DNA from: Strix aluco
Lineage: Eukaryota > Chordata > Aves > Strigiformes > Strigidae
Direction of reading: 5' to 3'
DNA: 64,000 nucleotides
Assembly: GCF_031877795.1 (NCBI RefSeq)
Contig: NC_133948.1
Location: forward strand, 12,880,948-12,944,947
The notes under the pieces were generated by a model. It saw only the letters and a list, made by a program, of their open reading frames with translations, was not told the DNA's origin and ran no database searches. Each line of letters opens with the position of its first letter. Positions within the stretch are counted from its first letter, which is position 1. Of this stretch, positions 24,001 through 39,000 are shown piece after piece. Made by a program: the position numbers and the translations under genes.

Positions 24001-27000
24001 TAAATGGTACATACAACGCTGCCATCTCAGCACTATATTTACGCAGAGATCAACATGTCTATTTTCTTCAGTTAATTAAGAAATGAATAAGCTTACATAT
24101 TGTTTTATCTAACAAAGGAGATATTTAACAAAGAAATAAGGTGGCAGGTGTTCCTGCTGTCCCAAAAGAAATTTCTTACACAAAACCTCAAGAAGTGGTC
24201 TTCTTCATTCAGATAATCTTAGATAAATTGAAACTCCAAATTTGTACTTAGAGATGATCAGGCATGAATTCCACAGACTTTGTTGTTCACAACAATACAT
24301 CTGTCTCATGCTTCCTCAAATCACACTTTCAATTTTCTCTTCTCTGTAGCCCTAACGAACAACAGAATGCCAGAATAGACAGTGGGACCACGGTACACAC
24401 ATTGACATGTTCGACAGAGTCCATATTCCTGCTAATGAGGAATAACTAAAATTTACTTCTACTTTGCCTACTCTTATGATAAGAAGCTGTTACCCAGTTT
24501 AGAGTCCTGATACATTTAAAACAGTTGATAATACAATTAAATGCTACAACTTATATAACAACAGTAAAAAAGTCCCAGTAGAGGTTTAATACTTGCTGTT
24601 GTCTTACAGGGAAAGAGAGGAAGCGAGGTGGGAGAGGCCTACATCCAGCACTGGAATCTGTGCATATAAAACCATGCCGTTTCACCCGCTGTGAACGACT
24701 GAAGCCAGACAACATCTGTTAAAAAGACACTTTGTGCCCAGCAGTTTAACACTGCTTCAGAGCTTTTCCTGTTCCATGAGGTTCCTACTTTTTGAAGTCA
24801 GCACTGTGAAAGCGAGGAGTGAAGTAAGTCTCCACAACAGATTACAATCTGTATTTTGTATCTAGGCTCTCCTGCCCTGACCCCCCTTAAACTGTTTCCC
24901 ACTGCAGACAAGCACATGTATAACAGCACACAACTGGAACTAACTCGTGCTGGCAGTTCCTGCATGTGTGTAAATCACATCGGACACTTTGAATGAGTAA
25001 AGGCACACCTGTCAAAGCCATGCATTTCTTGTTTCACACGTGTTTCATTGTGTACTCCCATCCCACACAACACACCCTGGAGTTGAGAAAATTCTCCATA
25101 AAACTCCTCAATTTTGACATCTGTTAAATCTAATGATTCCCCTATTAGAAATGTTGGTAGATGTTACGAGGTCTTTCCTCTAAAAATGAAGTTAAACTCT
25201 CAATTAATATTAGTTTTAATACTAGTTTTAAGCAACACATTGAAAATATTACAGGATATCAGGATTACACAAGGAATTTTTGCTAGTGTAGATTTTGATG
25301 TTAGTTGTAAGATTTTTTTAATAAATTTTTACAACTGGCAAAAATCTTGGTGCAGATGTAGGATTAAAGTGGCTTTGTCAGTATCCACCCACAAGCCTGG
25401 TATACTCTGCACTAGTAAAAGCTTTTTTACTGCTAGGAGAAGCTGTACTTAACTGAAGATAATTTTGCCTATGCAGGTATATCTTCATAAAGGAAAGAGG
25501 AATGTCAAATCTTTTTAGGTCAGCCTTGCTGAAGAAAGAAGCCTTTCCTTACAAGAGAAAATAAATTACTTCAATAATCTGAATGGTCACAATAATAAAG
25601 GCAATGGTATTTTTCATATCGGTAATAAGTTATCTGTCTGCAATAAGTGTGGATTAGCTGAGCTGTGGGCAGATAGAACAGTTACATATCAAAAAGAATA
25701 ATAAGCATGGTGTTTACAGAAAGCTTTCAGGGAGGTTCTTATGTATTCAACTTTTTTTTTTTTTTAAATTAAATAATCTTGTTTACCTAAAATGTTCATG
25801 TAGCCTTCATTAACCTAGAATCAAAGTGCTTCATAGTGCCATTTAAATAATACAGTTGTAGTTGACTTGTTTAGGTAAGGAGAGAGTTTTAGATAATGCA
25901 CACAGTAGAAGCTAACATTCCAAAATACTTTGACTCATACTCTGTACCTTTTCTCCTTCCATAACACTATCTCCCAGTAATACTCTATTCCTTTCCCACC
26001 TTTTCTAGCTATTCGGCTAGTGACCGTTTAGAATGCTGGATATTAAATGTTACTCTAGTAAATATGACACTTTTCTGTTCAGAAACTCTCAGCCCATCTA
26101 TGCTACTTGTTTGCTGTTTGGTCTGGGTTTCATATTAACAGGAAAGATTTTATTTCTTATTTTTTAATAATGGTTATATATTGTCCCACTTTATGACTAG
26201 GGCATGACTGCATCTCAGATGAGTCTGGAGACTGAGTTTTCCAACTTGAGAGTCAGTTCATGGCAAAAAGGTGAATGAGAGGCAGCTGGTACCTGGGAGC
26301 GACAAAAGCCACAACAAACTGATGAGAAAAGGCTGTTAGAAATGGGTAAGCTTTTGATGCAATAAAGTCTCCAGCTCTAGAACAGCTACTCCGTCCTGAT
26401 GAGCAAATATTTAATTATCACATAGTGAGGGTTGACAAATGTCAGACAACTACATTGTTGCTACAGGCATTAGAGGTGCACTGAAAAGACCAGTGTGAGC
26501 CAAAGGACTGAAGACTATCTAATGATCAAATGGAGAGAAAACCTGAAGAAGGTAGTTATAGGTCTGAACTAGGGAAGAAACCCACTCTGCAAGCTAAGCC
26601 ACTTACTCTGCTAAATGTAATTCTTTTTTATTCTCAATGCTGTGGTCCCACTGTGGGAATAAAAGCATTGCACAAACTCACCAGGTCTCCTCCTTTCCTC
26701 CTCAGAGAAGCAGTTCTGAGCTGTCTATAAAACCTCTCCTGAGTTCACTAACCTTCTGCCTACTAAACTTCCTCCTTTTTAAACAGCATCTCAAGCATTT
26801 TTCTTCCATGCTTGGTAAGATTACAGCTGCTCACTTACCCAAAATTTTAAGCATTTTCTCTTTCTAGTTCACATAAGTAGTAATATTCTGCCTCAATACC
26901 AAGTAATGACAGAAACTGGAAATTGTTGGGTTTTAAAACCACTGCCCTCAGACCACCAAAAGCCCTGTGAGTTGACTTACGTGTTTATTTCTTCCTCTGA

Positions 27001-30000
27001 CTCCTCTTCATCAGAGGAGTATTTGGGTGGCTGGAACTCAGCCCTCCATCTCGTGCCCTGAGCCTGCTGGGCTGCTTTCAGTGTGTTCTTCCTCTCCAGT
27101 GATTCTTGATGAAGTATATGAAAGTAATCTCCACCTTGCTTCACAGAATTGATGTGATGCCTGCCAAAAATCATCACAAGTTATCAGTGTTCTAAAGACA
27201 AACTATCAAATTGATTAATTTCTCGGTTGCCCACCAACTTAATTTTTAACAGATTTCACATTCTTCTATATTCAGGAGTTCAACATTAGTATTTTCTTCT
27301 GCAGTATGATAACAAAGGACAACAATTCCCCAGTATAAGCTGGGAGAACTTTCCCTTATCTCTTTCAGCACCACACAGGTTAACTATCGGATGTCTTGAA
27401 CTCAGCATCAGTTTGTCTACTACTTGATTTAAAAACTCCCTAATTCTAATTTATAGCAGCCAGTTCACCACTGGGCCCCTCACTGTCTTAAACTCAGCTG
27501 TCAGAGCCTGACAGGCACTGCCCTGAAGCTACCTGTTAGCTGCTAAATTCCACTTTCTGTCAGAAGGCTGCATTGTTAGTAACAGGGAAGGTGCCAGTGA
27601 AGCCTGTGAGTGAGCTGAAGACAACAGGCAGGGTATTACTGCAAGAGAAGAAAATAAAGAAGAAACCATAATGCACTCCCTGTCGGATGACAACAGGGGT
27701 AAAAAGAAGTGAGCTAGGGCAGTGAAAGGGATATGGCACACAATTACTCTACAGCCTTTGATTAAAATGTTAGCAAGAACGTAGCAGCTGAGCCAAGTCA
27801 GACAAGCATACTATCCAGACATAGGACACGTCCCTCTAAGTTAATGCGTTGCTGACTTTTGAATCAAGTGTCATCAGGCTGTATTGATTCTTTCAAACAC
27901 AATCTAGGCTTGAAAGCTGGGCCTCATTTGTTTTACTGACAAGTAATAACTCCCTTTTCTTGCCAGACCTGTATTAAAGCACCTGAAGGTCATATAGGGT
28001 GCAAATTTCAGGCATCGAATTCACAGGTTCAAGGGGAACAGTTTACTCCCTCCTTGCTTCCCTTGATGAAAAACCACTTGCACAATTTAATGTCACCAAA
28101 ACCAAAAACCCAATCCCCAAACCATTATTTTTTAGGTTCAGCAACTATAAATACAAGCCTGAAAACATTTCCAGTTCAGGTAGATAACTTATCTGCTAGA
28201 TATTTCTACACTAACTCTGGAAAAAGAAGAAAAAAGATAAGAAAATAAGATGTCCCTGATAAGAAATGCTGCATGCTTCAGAAAAACGTAAAGATTTCAG
28301 AGTCATGTCAGGCTGGCTTAACATTCTTCTTAAGAACCTAGTATTTTGCAAAACAGACTCCTTTTGGAATCCTAGAAAATGTGTAATGGCCTCAAATTCT
28401 TACTTTATGTCCTTTTCCAGTATTTTTCTCTCTTCTTTCTGTCATCTATCAAGATATTTGTATGTAAAACTATTTTTTCCCCTTCACAGTTCTTTCTCTA
28501 CATTTCTGCTCCCACTAATGTAAAACTTCCTTCCTAAAGAGCAAACCCCCTGCTGTAGCTGTGTATTATAATGCCACAAATAGTGAGCAGTGAGGTTATT
28601 ACATGAATCAAAGACAAGTGGTAGAGAAAGATAATTATAAACTGAAAGTTCTTTCACACTACCAGCCATAACCAGTATTATTGGAGCAAGACGCATAAAT
28701 GGCAAGTACAATCAGTATTTTTTCTTAAGGTTAATCTAATATAGAAGACTTTAAGGTGTGTATACCAAAATCAATGATCACTCTCATATACCCATAGGAA
28801 TAGGAAATGTTATGCACACTTGTGAATGAACATTTTTTGTCTGTGACTTCCTTGAACTCTCAGGTATTACAAAAAGTAGCTCTACAGTCTCCAAGTATGG
28901 AAAAAGAAATAAAATAGAATTAACAGAAATGTAACATATAAAAAAAGCTGTAATAACTACCTGATTTAAATAAAAAAATCCTCATCCTCTCATAACTCCA
29001 TATAATTATTTCTGGGATATTTATGAATGACCCTAAAGGTTCATGGACTCTTGTCAGCCAAACAGTAAAATAAATCCAAACTGAAGATACAGAGGTGACC
29101 AATGTACTTTTCTACACTGTAGATTTACAGTATATTGCTGGAATAGGACATCAAATATTTCTTCACTTAAATTCTGGCAACACAATACCCTGTTTATACA
29201 ATAACTTAATAAATTTAGCTGGGCTGTCTATTTGACAAGTAGGTGAGAATCGTTCATTAAAATGCAAATATGATAAGAGATGAAATTTGGAATACATTTA
29301 TTAAAGTAATTGAGCTTCAGTCAACTGTAGTCACAACACAGATTTTCAACTGCTGTTCAGAAAAAAGGATTTGTCTTTTTTTAAGTTAATATCTTTATCA
29401 GCACAAAAATTAAAAGAGTTTCCTGAGCAAAAATAATGTACCATGGAATACTTCAAGTTTTCTCTACAGGAATATACTATTATAGATAAGGGTCAGTGAC
29501 ATGTGCAAAGGAGTGACCCAGTAGTGTACTACAGTACAGAAACAAGAGTATTTTTAGTGCTTGGTGTAAGTACGTTCTTATTAAATTACTCTTTAAATCC
29601 TTTAGGGACTCAAGGTCATCAGTTAACTGTAATACACGGCCATTAAAGTATTGGGAAATTGAACTTTTACTGCTAAGATTTGATATTCTTGGTGCCTGCC
29701 TTTGAGTAAGAAATGACTCACAAAAATAAGAGGAAATCATAAATTTGTCTTAATTATAATTTAGGTGCTAGAAAAGCATTAAGAAGCTATGATAATAATG
29801 TCAGAAATGTTTCTATCAGGGTAAAGACAAGCTAGATATTTACCAGGTTTTTTTAACTTCTGTTTAGATATATCTAATTCAAAGGAATCATACCAAGGAT
29901 GTATTTGTCCCAGAAGATCAAATCTTACAGTTAACAACCTCACACCTACTTTGTCCATAAACAAATTCAGTGGGAGATGGTGTACTAAAGGAGTGACATG

Positions 30001-33000
30001 CACTCCTGAACATGGGATGCCAAATCCTAGCTCAGGTAAGCTGGTATAACTCCAGCCTGAACAGAGCTGCTAGAAAGATGGGTAGAAGTCTGCACACCCA
30101 CGTGGCTGCCCCTCTGCTAACAACTGTATTTAATGCAGCGGGTGGTGTTACCGGGGTGCTTCAGTCTCATTAACTCTTCCTGCTAATCTCCCTCTGTCCC
30201 ATTCCTTGAGGTGCAAAGTAGCAGCAGTCTATACCAGCTTGATTCTCTGCTGAACCTTATATTATGATCATGGCGAACAAAACCTGTGAGCTGTAAAATA
30301 ACTATGTATCTATCAACCAATTTAGCTACATACAATATTTCTCTGGTCATGGAAATTGTCAGCCACTGTTTCATAAAATGGCTTATTCAAGTTTCTTACC
30401 TTAATGGATACAGCCTTTACATCAATAAAGCTAATGACAGAACATTTCCTGCTCCAGATGCTACATATAAAGTATTTAGCCTTTTCCAGAGGCTTATAAT
30501 CAATTGCAAATATAAGTGAAACCAATGTGGCATTGCTCTGAAAGCCACCGAGCACAGGCTTTCTAAATGCCATTTCCTATATTTTCATAAAAGCATTTCA
30601 ATCTGCATCTACAACTCCCTACTGGACCAGTAAAAGCCCCTCTTTGGGCACAAGGCCAGACCCTGCTGAGGGTACTGCAAGGTGAGTATCAGCTGGGCTC
30701 CGCCTAACTTGTTGCACTAGTGACAAACTGAATATGAGCGAAGGCTTCCCAGGTGAAAAGCAAGTGCTATTTTATGCACACTGCCACTTAAAAGCATTCT
30801 GAGTAAAAATTTTCTATAGCAGAAAAAATAATACAAACAACAATCCATTTCTGGATAAAATAAAGCACAGGAAACTTTGAAACCACAGTTAAACACAGCT
30901 AAACTGTATTCTGAACATTGCAGACTCAAACCATGGATTAAAACCCAGTGTAATTCTTCTAAATGAACGCTTAGCATTAGTTGCAGCCATGCCATCATGA
31001 GCTGTGATCCCATCACAAATCTCAAATGAGGCTGATGAGTATTTGGATCCTGAAGCATTCAAAGAAATATCCACTGAAGGAAGTGGTGAGAGCAGCGAGC
31101 TTGCTTCATTTGGATTAAACTTGAAATCTATGCCCTTAGCTAGTTTTAGGGGGCACTTTGGTACTGGAGGGTCTGTCTTTTTGAACATATAATAAAATGG
31201 AAGTTCTGACAACCTGAAGTTATTACAGATCCTATGGTAATCTCTGCAGGAGGGCAAGCATTACCACCTGCATTCTCATCAGATTTTAATTGATAAAATG
31301 TCACCGTCCTTGCTGCTGTTTCAGTTGGAATAGGACACTTTTTTATCACTCCACTCCCCCAAAATACTATGTTGTGTGTATGTGCACATCAGACAACACA
31401 CATCAGACTCCATTTGAGCTATTGCTGCATTCTAATAGCTGTAGTAATTCTTATATGTCCCTTAACTTTCTGACAAGGTGCTGCAACACCTAAATACCTA
31501 ATAATTGTAAAACAGTAGGAAACGGCACGATAAAAGAAAATCCATATGCACACAGCACTTTTCTTATTTACAAAGCACACACAGAACAATAGGAGAGCAA
31601 ACTCTGCATTTCTTGTAAATTGTCAACAGCAATACTGATTTATACCAGTGGAGAATCTGTTCCATTCTCTTATCACTAAATACTGGAGCTGCTGATTATT
31701 TCACTCAGTTCTTTAGTGCCTTACATTCAGTGTTGTAATCTATGCCAGTATGTCCCAAATTTATTTACATAAAGACTGCTTCACACCTTTCCTGAGGGAT
31801 CTAAGGCAGTTTCATTGTAAATGAGAATTAGTACATTGTTCACTTAAAACATACTCAGTGAGTTATTACAGGGTTACACTACCCACCTGCTGAAATTACC
31901 GAAAGCTGTGGAGTTAGGTTTACATGGTGGTGAACCTGAGCTAGCAAGTCCTACTATTGAGCTCTGCGTTCGGGTCATACCCTGAAAGCTTTTCTTGAAA
32001 AAGCTTGCAACTATTCACAATTAACATGTAGATACTAATGTAAATTAGTTATGAATTCTGGTTTGGTAGTGCTTACAGCCGAGTTAGAGATGCAAACATA
32101 TACACGAGGCAATGGAGAGTCACGAACACACTGGTTACTACTATTTAATGGTTCAGTAATAACACAGTAAGAACCAAATGGGTAAATACTCATACATCTA
32201 GTCTTAGAAGACCAGATGATAATGACATTAAAATATATTAAATGTAGTTACTAACCCACAGAAACTCAGACATATGTCATCGAGCATTTACCATACTGAA
32301 CCATTAACCATTCTGGCAAGGAACTAAAGTAGCACCATAACAACATCTGTCTTGAGTAGTTGAAGACATACAAACAATCTGGAATACCCACATTATTTCA
32401 GATGTAGATTCCCATTTTATTCTCCTGCAGATGAGTACAATATTCTCTACTCAAATGTCTCTGTTTAAAAACCAAAACCAGGATATGCATAATGGAAAGA
32501 TGCATATTATCACATGAAAATCTGACCATAAAATAAAGTCCAGAAACAAGTGAAGTTAAAATAAGACATGAGTGAATTTGTGGTATGTTCACAGAAGGTT
32601 GTACAACAGGAAATAAGGATCTTCAATAGTCAAAACAACACCCCACACTTTTATAGTAGATATCACTAGGTGAATGTATTAATGTATTATTGCATATTTA
32701 AAGATGTCTCAGAGTGGTTTTCAATTAACTACAAAGACATTAAAATACAGAAGATGCTGCTTCCATTATGAAATGAGACATAACCTCTACTTTGAAAATG
32801 AGGAGAGGTTCTCTAACATTGAGAAGCACAAACATATTTGGCTATCTGGAGGTACAAAGAACAACATACCAAAAAAATTGGCTTATTTTTAGTTGGAAAT
32901 GTGTTCTCAACCTAGAAAGAATGGAGGGCAGCAATTTCTCTTTTAAGAAGTCTCAGACACAAGAATGGGCACACGCACCCAACCGTCTACTTGTGCCCTG

Positions 33001-36000
33001 CTGTAACTCCCATTCCTGTTGATCTTCATACAAAAGTTTTCTTTGGGGGTAGGCACATTTAGGTTTCCAGCTCTTGGTGTCTCTGGAGAAGTACATAAAC
33101 AAAGGTGAGTGGGGGAAGTACTTCCAGAGCAGCACAGAGAAGACAGCTTTGTACTGATAAAGGGCAGAGAAAGATATCTGTGAGATTTCAAGGCTTTGCT
33201 TTAAATTCTTCTCCAAAAAGCTGTGGGGAAACTATTACTAGAACTTCAAGAGAAAAATTCATCTGGAGATTTCTGGGCTTTCCATTTTTTTTTGCTGTAA
33301 GAATGTACAATAACAACTTTATATTCATATTACTGACAAAAACTCACTGTTTGAGTGGAACTTCACTGAGGACCCTGATCCTCTATCAGGAAACACTGCT
33401 GATTCAAGATTTTTCACGTGAAAGTAGAAACCACTCCTCACGATCTAGTGTCTTGCCATACCACACAAAGATATTTACAGAACAATGACATATTACTACT
33501 AAATAATGGAAACCCCATTTTAAGTGTTAGCTTTGTTCAAACACTCAGTGACAATGTGTCACTTTGTACCATAATACATGGGATTAGACCACTGTATTTA
33601 GACAGATAGTAAAATCTAATAAGCAATGAACTAGTTTCACTTATGAAACTTCACACATAAACAAACATATTTTTGCACAAAAGAAAAGGAGATTGAGACT
33701 CAAATGAACAGCCTGGAAAGGCAGAAATGTTGATGGGAACAGCAGTCTTTCCAGTGATTGATGATAGAGGTAATGATTCATACATCCATACACTTAAATG
33801 GTTGTCTTTGCCCATGACTGCTGTCTAATTAATGTGAGCCATCATTCATGTAAAAGAAAGTTTTTGCCTCTGGAAAAAAAAAAAAAAAAATGCTGGAAGC
33901 TGCCAGAAGTGACAGTGCTAGAAACATGCCAATTAGAGTGATTTCTGCCAAGCAGCAAAAGGGCATAAAACACTGGTTTCCAAGCAACTGACATTATGAA
34001 GTATAAATACATTGGAAACTAATATCAGCAGATAAACATTTCACCTTCTCAGTATTGTCTCAGTCTCTCCTTTGCTTCTTAACTCTACGTTGCCTCTCCT
34101 CCCTGCTTTTACAGACTCCACTGTATCTTCCAGTAAACCATATGAATTAAGGAATGACAATTTATCATAATCTCTACACACTAACATCATCTTTATCTGC
34201 ATATATTAGAATAGGATCGTATAGATTCACAGGTAACAACAGACAAGGTCGTAACCAAAACCCCCAAACCAACATATTTCTTGCCATTTAAAATCTTCCA
34301 GTAGTAGCTGCCACTTCAATCACAAAATGTAAACAGTTTTGTATTAAAGTCAGCTACACAGCCACTAGCAGGAAAAGAAGTAGGAGAAACTGCTCTTTGG
34401 GTAACAGTCAGTCTAACTGTTGTTGCAGGCATAAAGAATGCATTAGTAGAGGCTGGGCTTTCTGCATGCAGAGTGACTTTTTTAGAGATCTGCCTTCAGG
34501 AAACTTGAACCATTTTAAAGAGTCATCCAGTTTCTAATTTAAAACATAAAAAGCAGCCAGTTGAATACTGTTAAACTGCCAGCAGTTTGACATTTAGTTT
34601 TATTTAACTAGCACAGCACAGCGAGACAGATGCATGGGAGCCATTTTCTTAAACGATGGGAAACGCAGTGCAGAGGTTTAGCACGCTCTTTTTCCAAGTA
34701 AAGGCTTGACCTGCTCATGGAATGGCATGGACTCTTCCCCTCTGAGCTTGCAGCTCAGAGCTCTGGACTCCTAGACATCACTGGCTGAGGATGACCACAA
34801 CTTGTCATTTTTACACAGGCACCTATGCTTAGATGACAGTCACTGCACGGTTTCCAGTTCCTATCACCTTTCCTACCTTCCTTTCGCACAAAAAAAGTAT
34901 TTTCAGCTAGTCTCATTTGAAACAACATGCTTATTTTTAAGCACTATTTTTTGTGGTGATGTTTAACAGGAGTATTTCCAGTACACTTGCATCATCTCAG
35001 TGGGCTGAGTTAGTCTACAGAAACGATTTACAGCAACCTGCTCTTATTATGGATTAACAACTACAAGCTTCCAATACTTTGGTGATCTCTTTTGCTGTGT
35101 AACTGTTCCTACATCTTTCTACAACTTATTAGTTATAAAGACTTTTACTTTCTTGGTTCTCATACAACACATCCTCATGCAAGTCTGGCTTCCTTAACAT
35201 TATTTCTGGATCACAGTTACAGATGTCATTGGAAAAAAGCAAGAAAGGGTCTCCCTCAGAGCTAAATGCCATTTCAAAAGGGCTGTGCTTCTTGAGTTTG
35301 CTTTGTTTTAGTAAGAATAGCAATAGAAATGAAAACATAACTCTTAGCTCAAAGCTAAAGATATTTGAATGCTCAAGGACAAAGGTGTCTTTTCTGCCAT
35401 ACTGTATTCCACCCACTGAATCTGACGTTGGGAAATACTTAATCAAGTAAGTCAGAGCTACTTTGTGTCTACATGGGCAATCTCCACTGGAAGTAAGATA
35501 TATTGATCTACAAAGGAAGATGAATGATCATTATCTACAGATTTCCCAAATGGTTTTTCATTTTATGCTGCACAAAGATAAAAGCAAATTCCTTCCTACA
35601 TTTTAATGCTGTGTTGAGGTAAAATGATATCTGAGAGCTGACAGGTGTCTCCCTAAAGTGACTGGGTACAACTCATCAGTAGGGAAGAGCTGGTACAACT
35701 TTCTACTTGGGACCAGTGACTGACAGTTTTGAAAGATAAGTAGTTTGAGCAACCCCTGCGTTCTGTCATCATCCTCTTTTATATCATGATGAGGACTCAA
35801 GAAAGTATAAGAGAATATTACTGAGAGGAGGTATGAGGTCATAATTATAAGGTATATCTTCAGTTTAATTATGCTTTTAATGTGTAAGGTAGAATATTAA
35901 AGCTTTATGAATGCAGCTAAGTCTGTTCTGGTAATGACTCTTCAAACATTTTTGAGATAACTTAAAAATTCATACCGCTGTGCCATGTCACTGTGATCAT

Positions 36001-39000
36001 TAAAAAACTTCCTCACGGTTTGTTCCATTATACTCTTTCACACAAACAAGCTGCAAGATCACAGGCACTACTTCCTGTGAATATGTATCAATTAACGTCC
36101 AATTAAGACAACTGCTGTGTGTTCCTTTTCAATCAGGAGGAGGAAAAGCAGCAAAACCTAAATCCACAAAAGGTCATTTGTATTCACTGACTCCCTGTAG
36201 TATGTATTAGCATGCTGCTCCGCTAGCCTGACTGCTTTAGTTGAAATTAAAAGTTGCCACCCTGGAGAAGAAAACTCCAGTTTTCTTCTTTCTTTCTTGC
36301 ATTTTCCATTCTGATTCTTTTTTCTAAAATAGCTCCTTTTCTGTAGTCTGAAATTGTTACTAAGAAGTATTGCTGACATGTCCTTTGGTCCAAACCAGCA
36401 GTGCACTTGAAATTACCTCTTCCCGCAACTTCGTATCTCATCATTTGGTTAAAAAGTCTGTAGGTTTGATTTCTTTGCTCTTCTTACTGTTCTTCTTTCT
36501 CTGTGCAGATTTAGTCAAAGTAACACTGTGCAAACACTCAAGATGAATGGCTAGCACATTGTCACTGTTAGAAGGTCATACAATGACACTCAAAGATTAT
36601 TTCCAGACTTATGCCACACAATAAAAATTTAAAAATCAGTTAATGTATACCTTTGATTTCCAGATATGAAGTCTATTGGATATTTTTCTGCATACTGGGT
36701 TACTTGGCTACTGTAATTTCAGAAAGCATTAGAGAAGGTGAGTTCCTATTTCAGAAATCGGTTTGCCTGACTTTTCTCAAGCAAATTTCTCCATAGCCAT
36801 TATAGCTTATATCATACTTCACTTCTTAAATAATATAAAATATGTGGGATTCATGATTTAATTGCCACAGTAAATAGAATAAATTATATTAGGTGTGTTA
36901 CAGGATCCCTACGAGGATTAAAATGTAAAAAATGTGTGGTATTACATGATATGAGAGGCAAACTTCATTTGAGCATATATTCAGACAACAGTGCTTTCTA
37001 GAAACTAGTATTAAAGTGACCATTGCCTACACAAGAGCAAAAAGGCACATTTCTCCTGAATGTACTAAGCAGCTTTGACTACATCCTGACCATACTAAAC
37101 TTCTGATCTTCAAAACAAATGTGTGTAAATGCATCATTTACTGTTGAGTAAATACAAAAAGTAAATATACATTTATTTGTGTGGTAGCACAAGATTTAGT
37201 ATTCCCTTACTTCACCTTCCATCTGCTTCAACTGTCATGGAAAACTTGTGGTGAGGAATGTTTCCACCCAGGCATTTGAAATCACATGAAGCTAGTTTGG
37301 AATGCAACTGTGAATTAAGTTTATGGGACTAGAAGATGGTAGTGTTGGAGATGCTTTAATAGGTAGGTATTGTCTTACTTATCAGCACTTCAAACTCTGC
37401 TTGGGATAAAGCAGAGTTGGGTTCTTTCCATCTTTCACATCAGCAGTAAAAAGGATTCTGCAAGCCAAATTAAATATTTAACAACAATTGCACAACAGCA
37501 CATCTGCAGGTGTGGTGCAGGTACAACTGATCGGCACATAATAGACAATTCTGTAGATAATGTACATAAAGAAATATAATCTTGTTTGTCCCTTTAGCTG
37601 TATTGGCTTCTGGAGGTGAGAAGAGATGAAAGAAAAAAACCTGGGGGTTTAATCACTCAGAGAAAAGATATGACATCGCAACACATTAGGATCAAATCTA
37701 TTCACATCATTAAAAATCTACATTTAACATAATTTTGCAGATTGCATTACCATTAAAAATTCAGTGGAAGGCAAATCTGCATTTACCATAATGTGGTACT
37801 GGAAACGTAAATGTCTTCAGTTAAAAGCAGGCTAGACTAAACACTTCATCTGTTATAGGAAACAACTGCACTCACCCAGAGTAATGGGCTGGCTCTCTTA
37901 AGAAGTCTTTCCCTGGAGCTTCTAATTTAGTAGGCCAGTTTTGAAAATAAAAATAAAAGAGAAACAGAGGCATCACTGAAGTCTAGAATAAGTAAGGCAT
38001 TTATGTACCTGAGACACTCAAGTTCCAATTGTAGCTGTCCCAGTGATAATTAATCTTACATCCCCAATTTGACTTTCATAATTTACTTATGAGAGTAATA
38101 ATATTTATCCACCTAATGCCTAGCAGTGCTGCAGAGACTAATTAGACAATGCTTGCATGTACTTGAGTGCCAAGTATTGTAAGATTTATCATACTAACAT
38201 CCCTAACAGCATAAGATATTGGTAATAAGATTAAAAATTTTAAAAATAATTTAAATGGGAATGGTAAGGAAAAATATGCCCTATATGTAAAAGAAAAATA
38301 ATTGGTTTTGCTTTCAGTAACAAAAGCAATCCTCATTCACACTCTGCCATCCATATCAATTCAAAACTATGTATTTCTGCAGTGAGTTTAGTTCAGATAC
38401 ATTGCCTAAAATTTACAATTTACTTGACACAGCTGCAGAGGGGTCAAGTGATTTGCACGAAGGTACATAAAAAGTTAGCTGCTAGCCAAGAGTTAGGATC
38501 AGTACCTTGACACTTCATTTGTTCAAACTGTAAATTGCAATGAAATGAGTTTCCAGCTTGCTTCATCCAAATGCCTAGAAAATCAATTTGCTAAGGTTTT
38601 AAAAATCAAACCTTTCAGTACCAAAGGTGATGGTAATTTTCATCCCACAGAACACTTGCAAGTATTTTTTGTCCTATACATTTAAAAATAAAGAACGTAA
38701 AGAAACCAAAAGCAAGCTCCAAGCACCTGCAACTCGTATATCAAGAAGTAAACTGATCTTTGGCAGGTTATCATCAAAAGAACTTTAACTTGACCTCAAG
38801 GAGATAATCCCACTGAAATTTAGCAACAAACAATGAATGCAGGCAGTCAAACGTAACTAACAGTGCATTTATGGCAAAACCAAGTCATGCTTCGGCTTAT
38901 CCAACCTTCAAAGTACCCAGCATTTATTATTTTGTTTATGTTTTATTACTATTTTCGGCCAAGTTTATCAAGTCAAAATTCACTAAAAGTGAATTAACAA

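Larger units (their letters stand above)
22819..26980 (-). other. CCDC60 intron (4.2 kb)
   Basis: Non-coding. It includes a very AT-rich segment (22960-23120), an ATGA tetranucleotide run near 23831-23847, and a plus-strand TATA-box/splice-donor combination at 24665-24829 that is discussed in the findings. No exon fitting the gene's phase was seen. Confidence 0.7.

Noticed and set aside
30889-31257. 122-codon minus-strand frame in the long intron
   Set aside because: Overlapping frames exist on both strands, no homology is recognised, and the flanking CCDC60 exons already join in phase across this intron.
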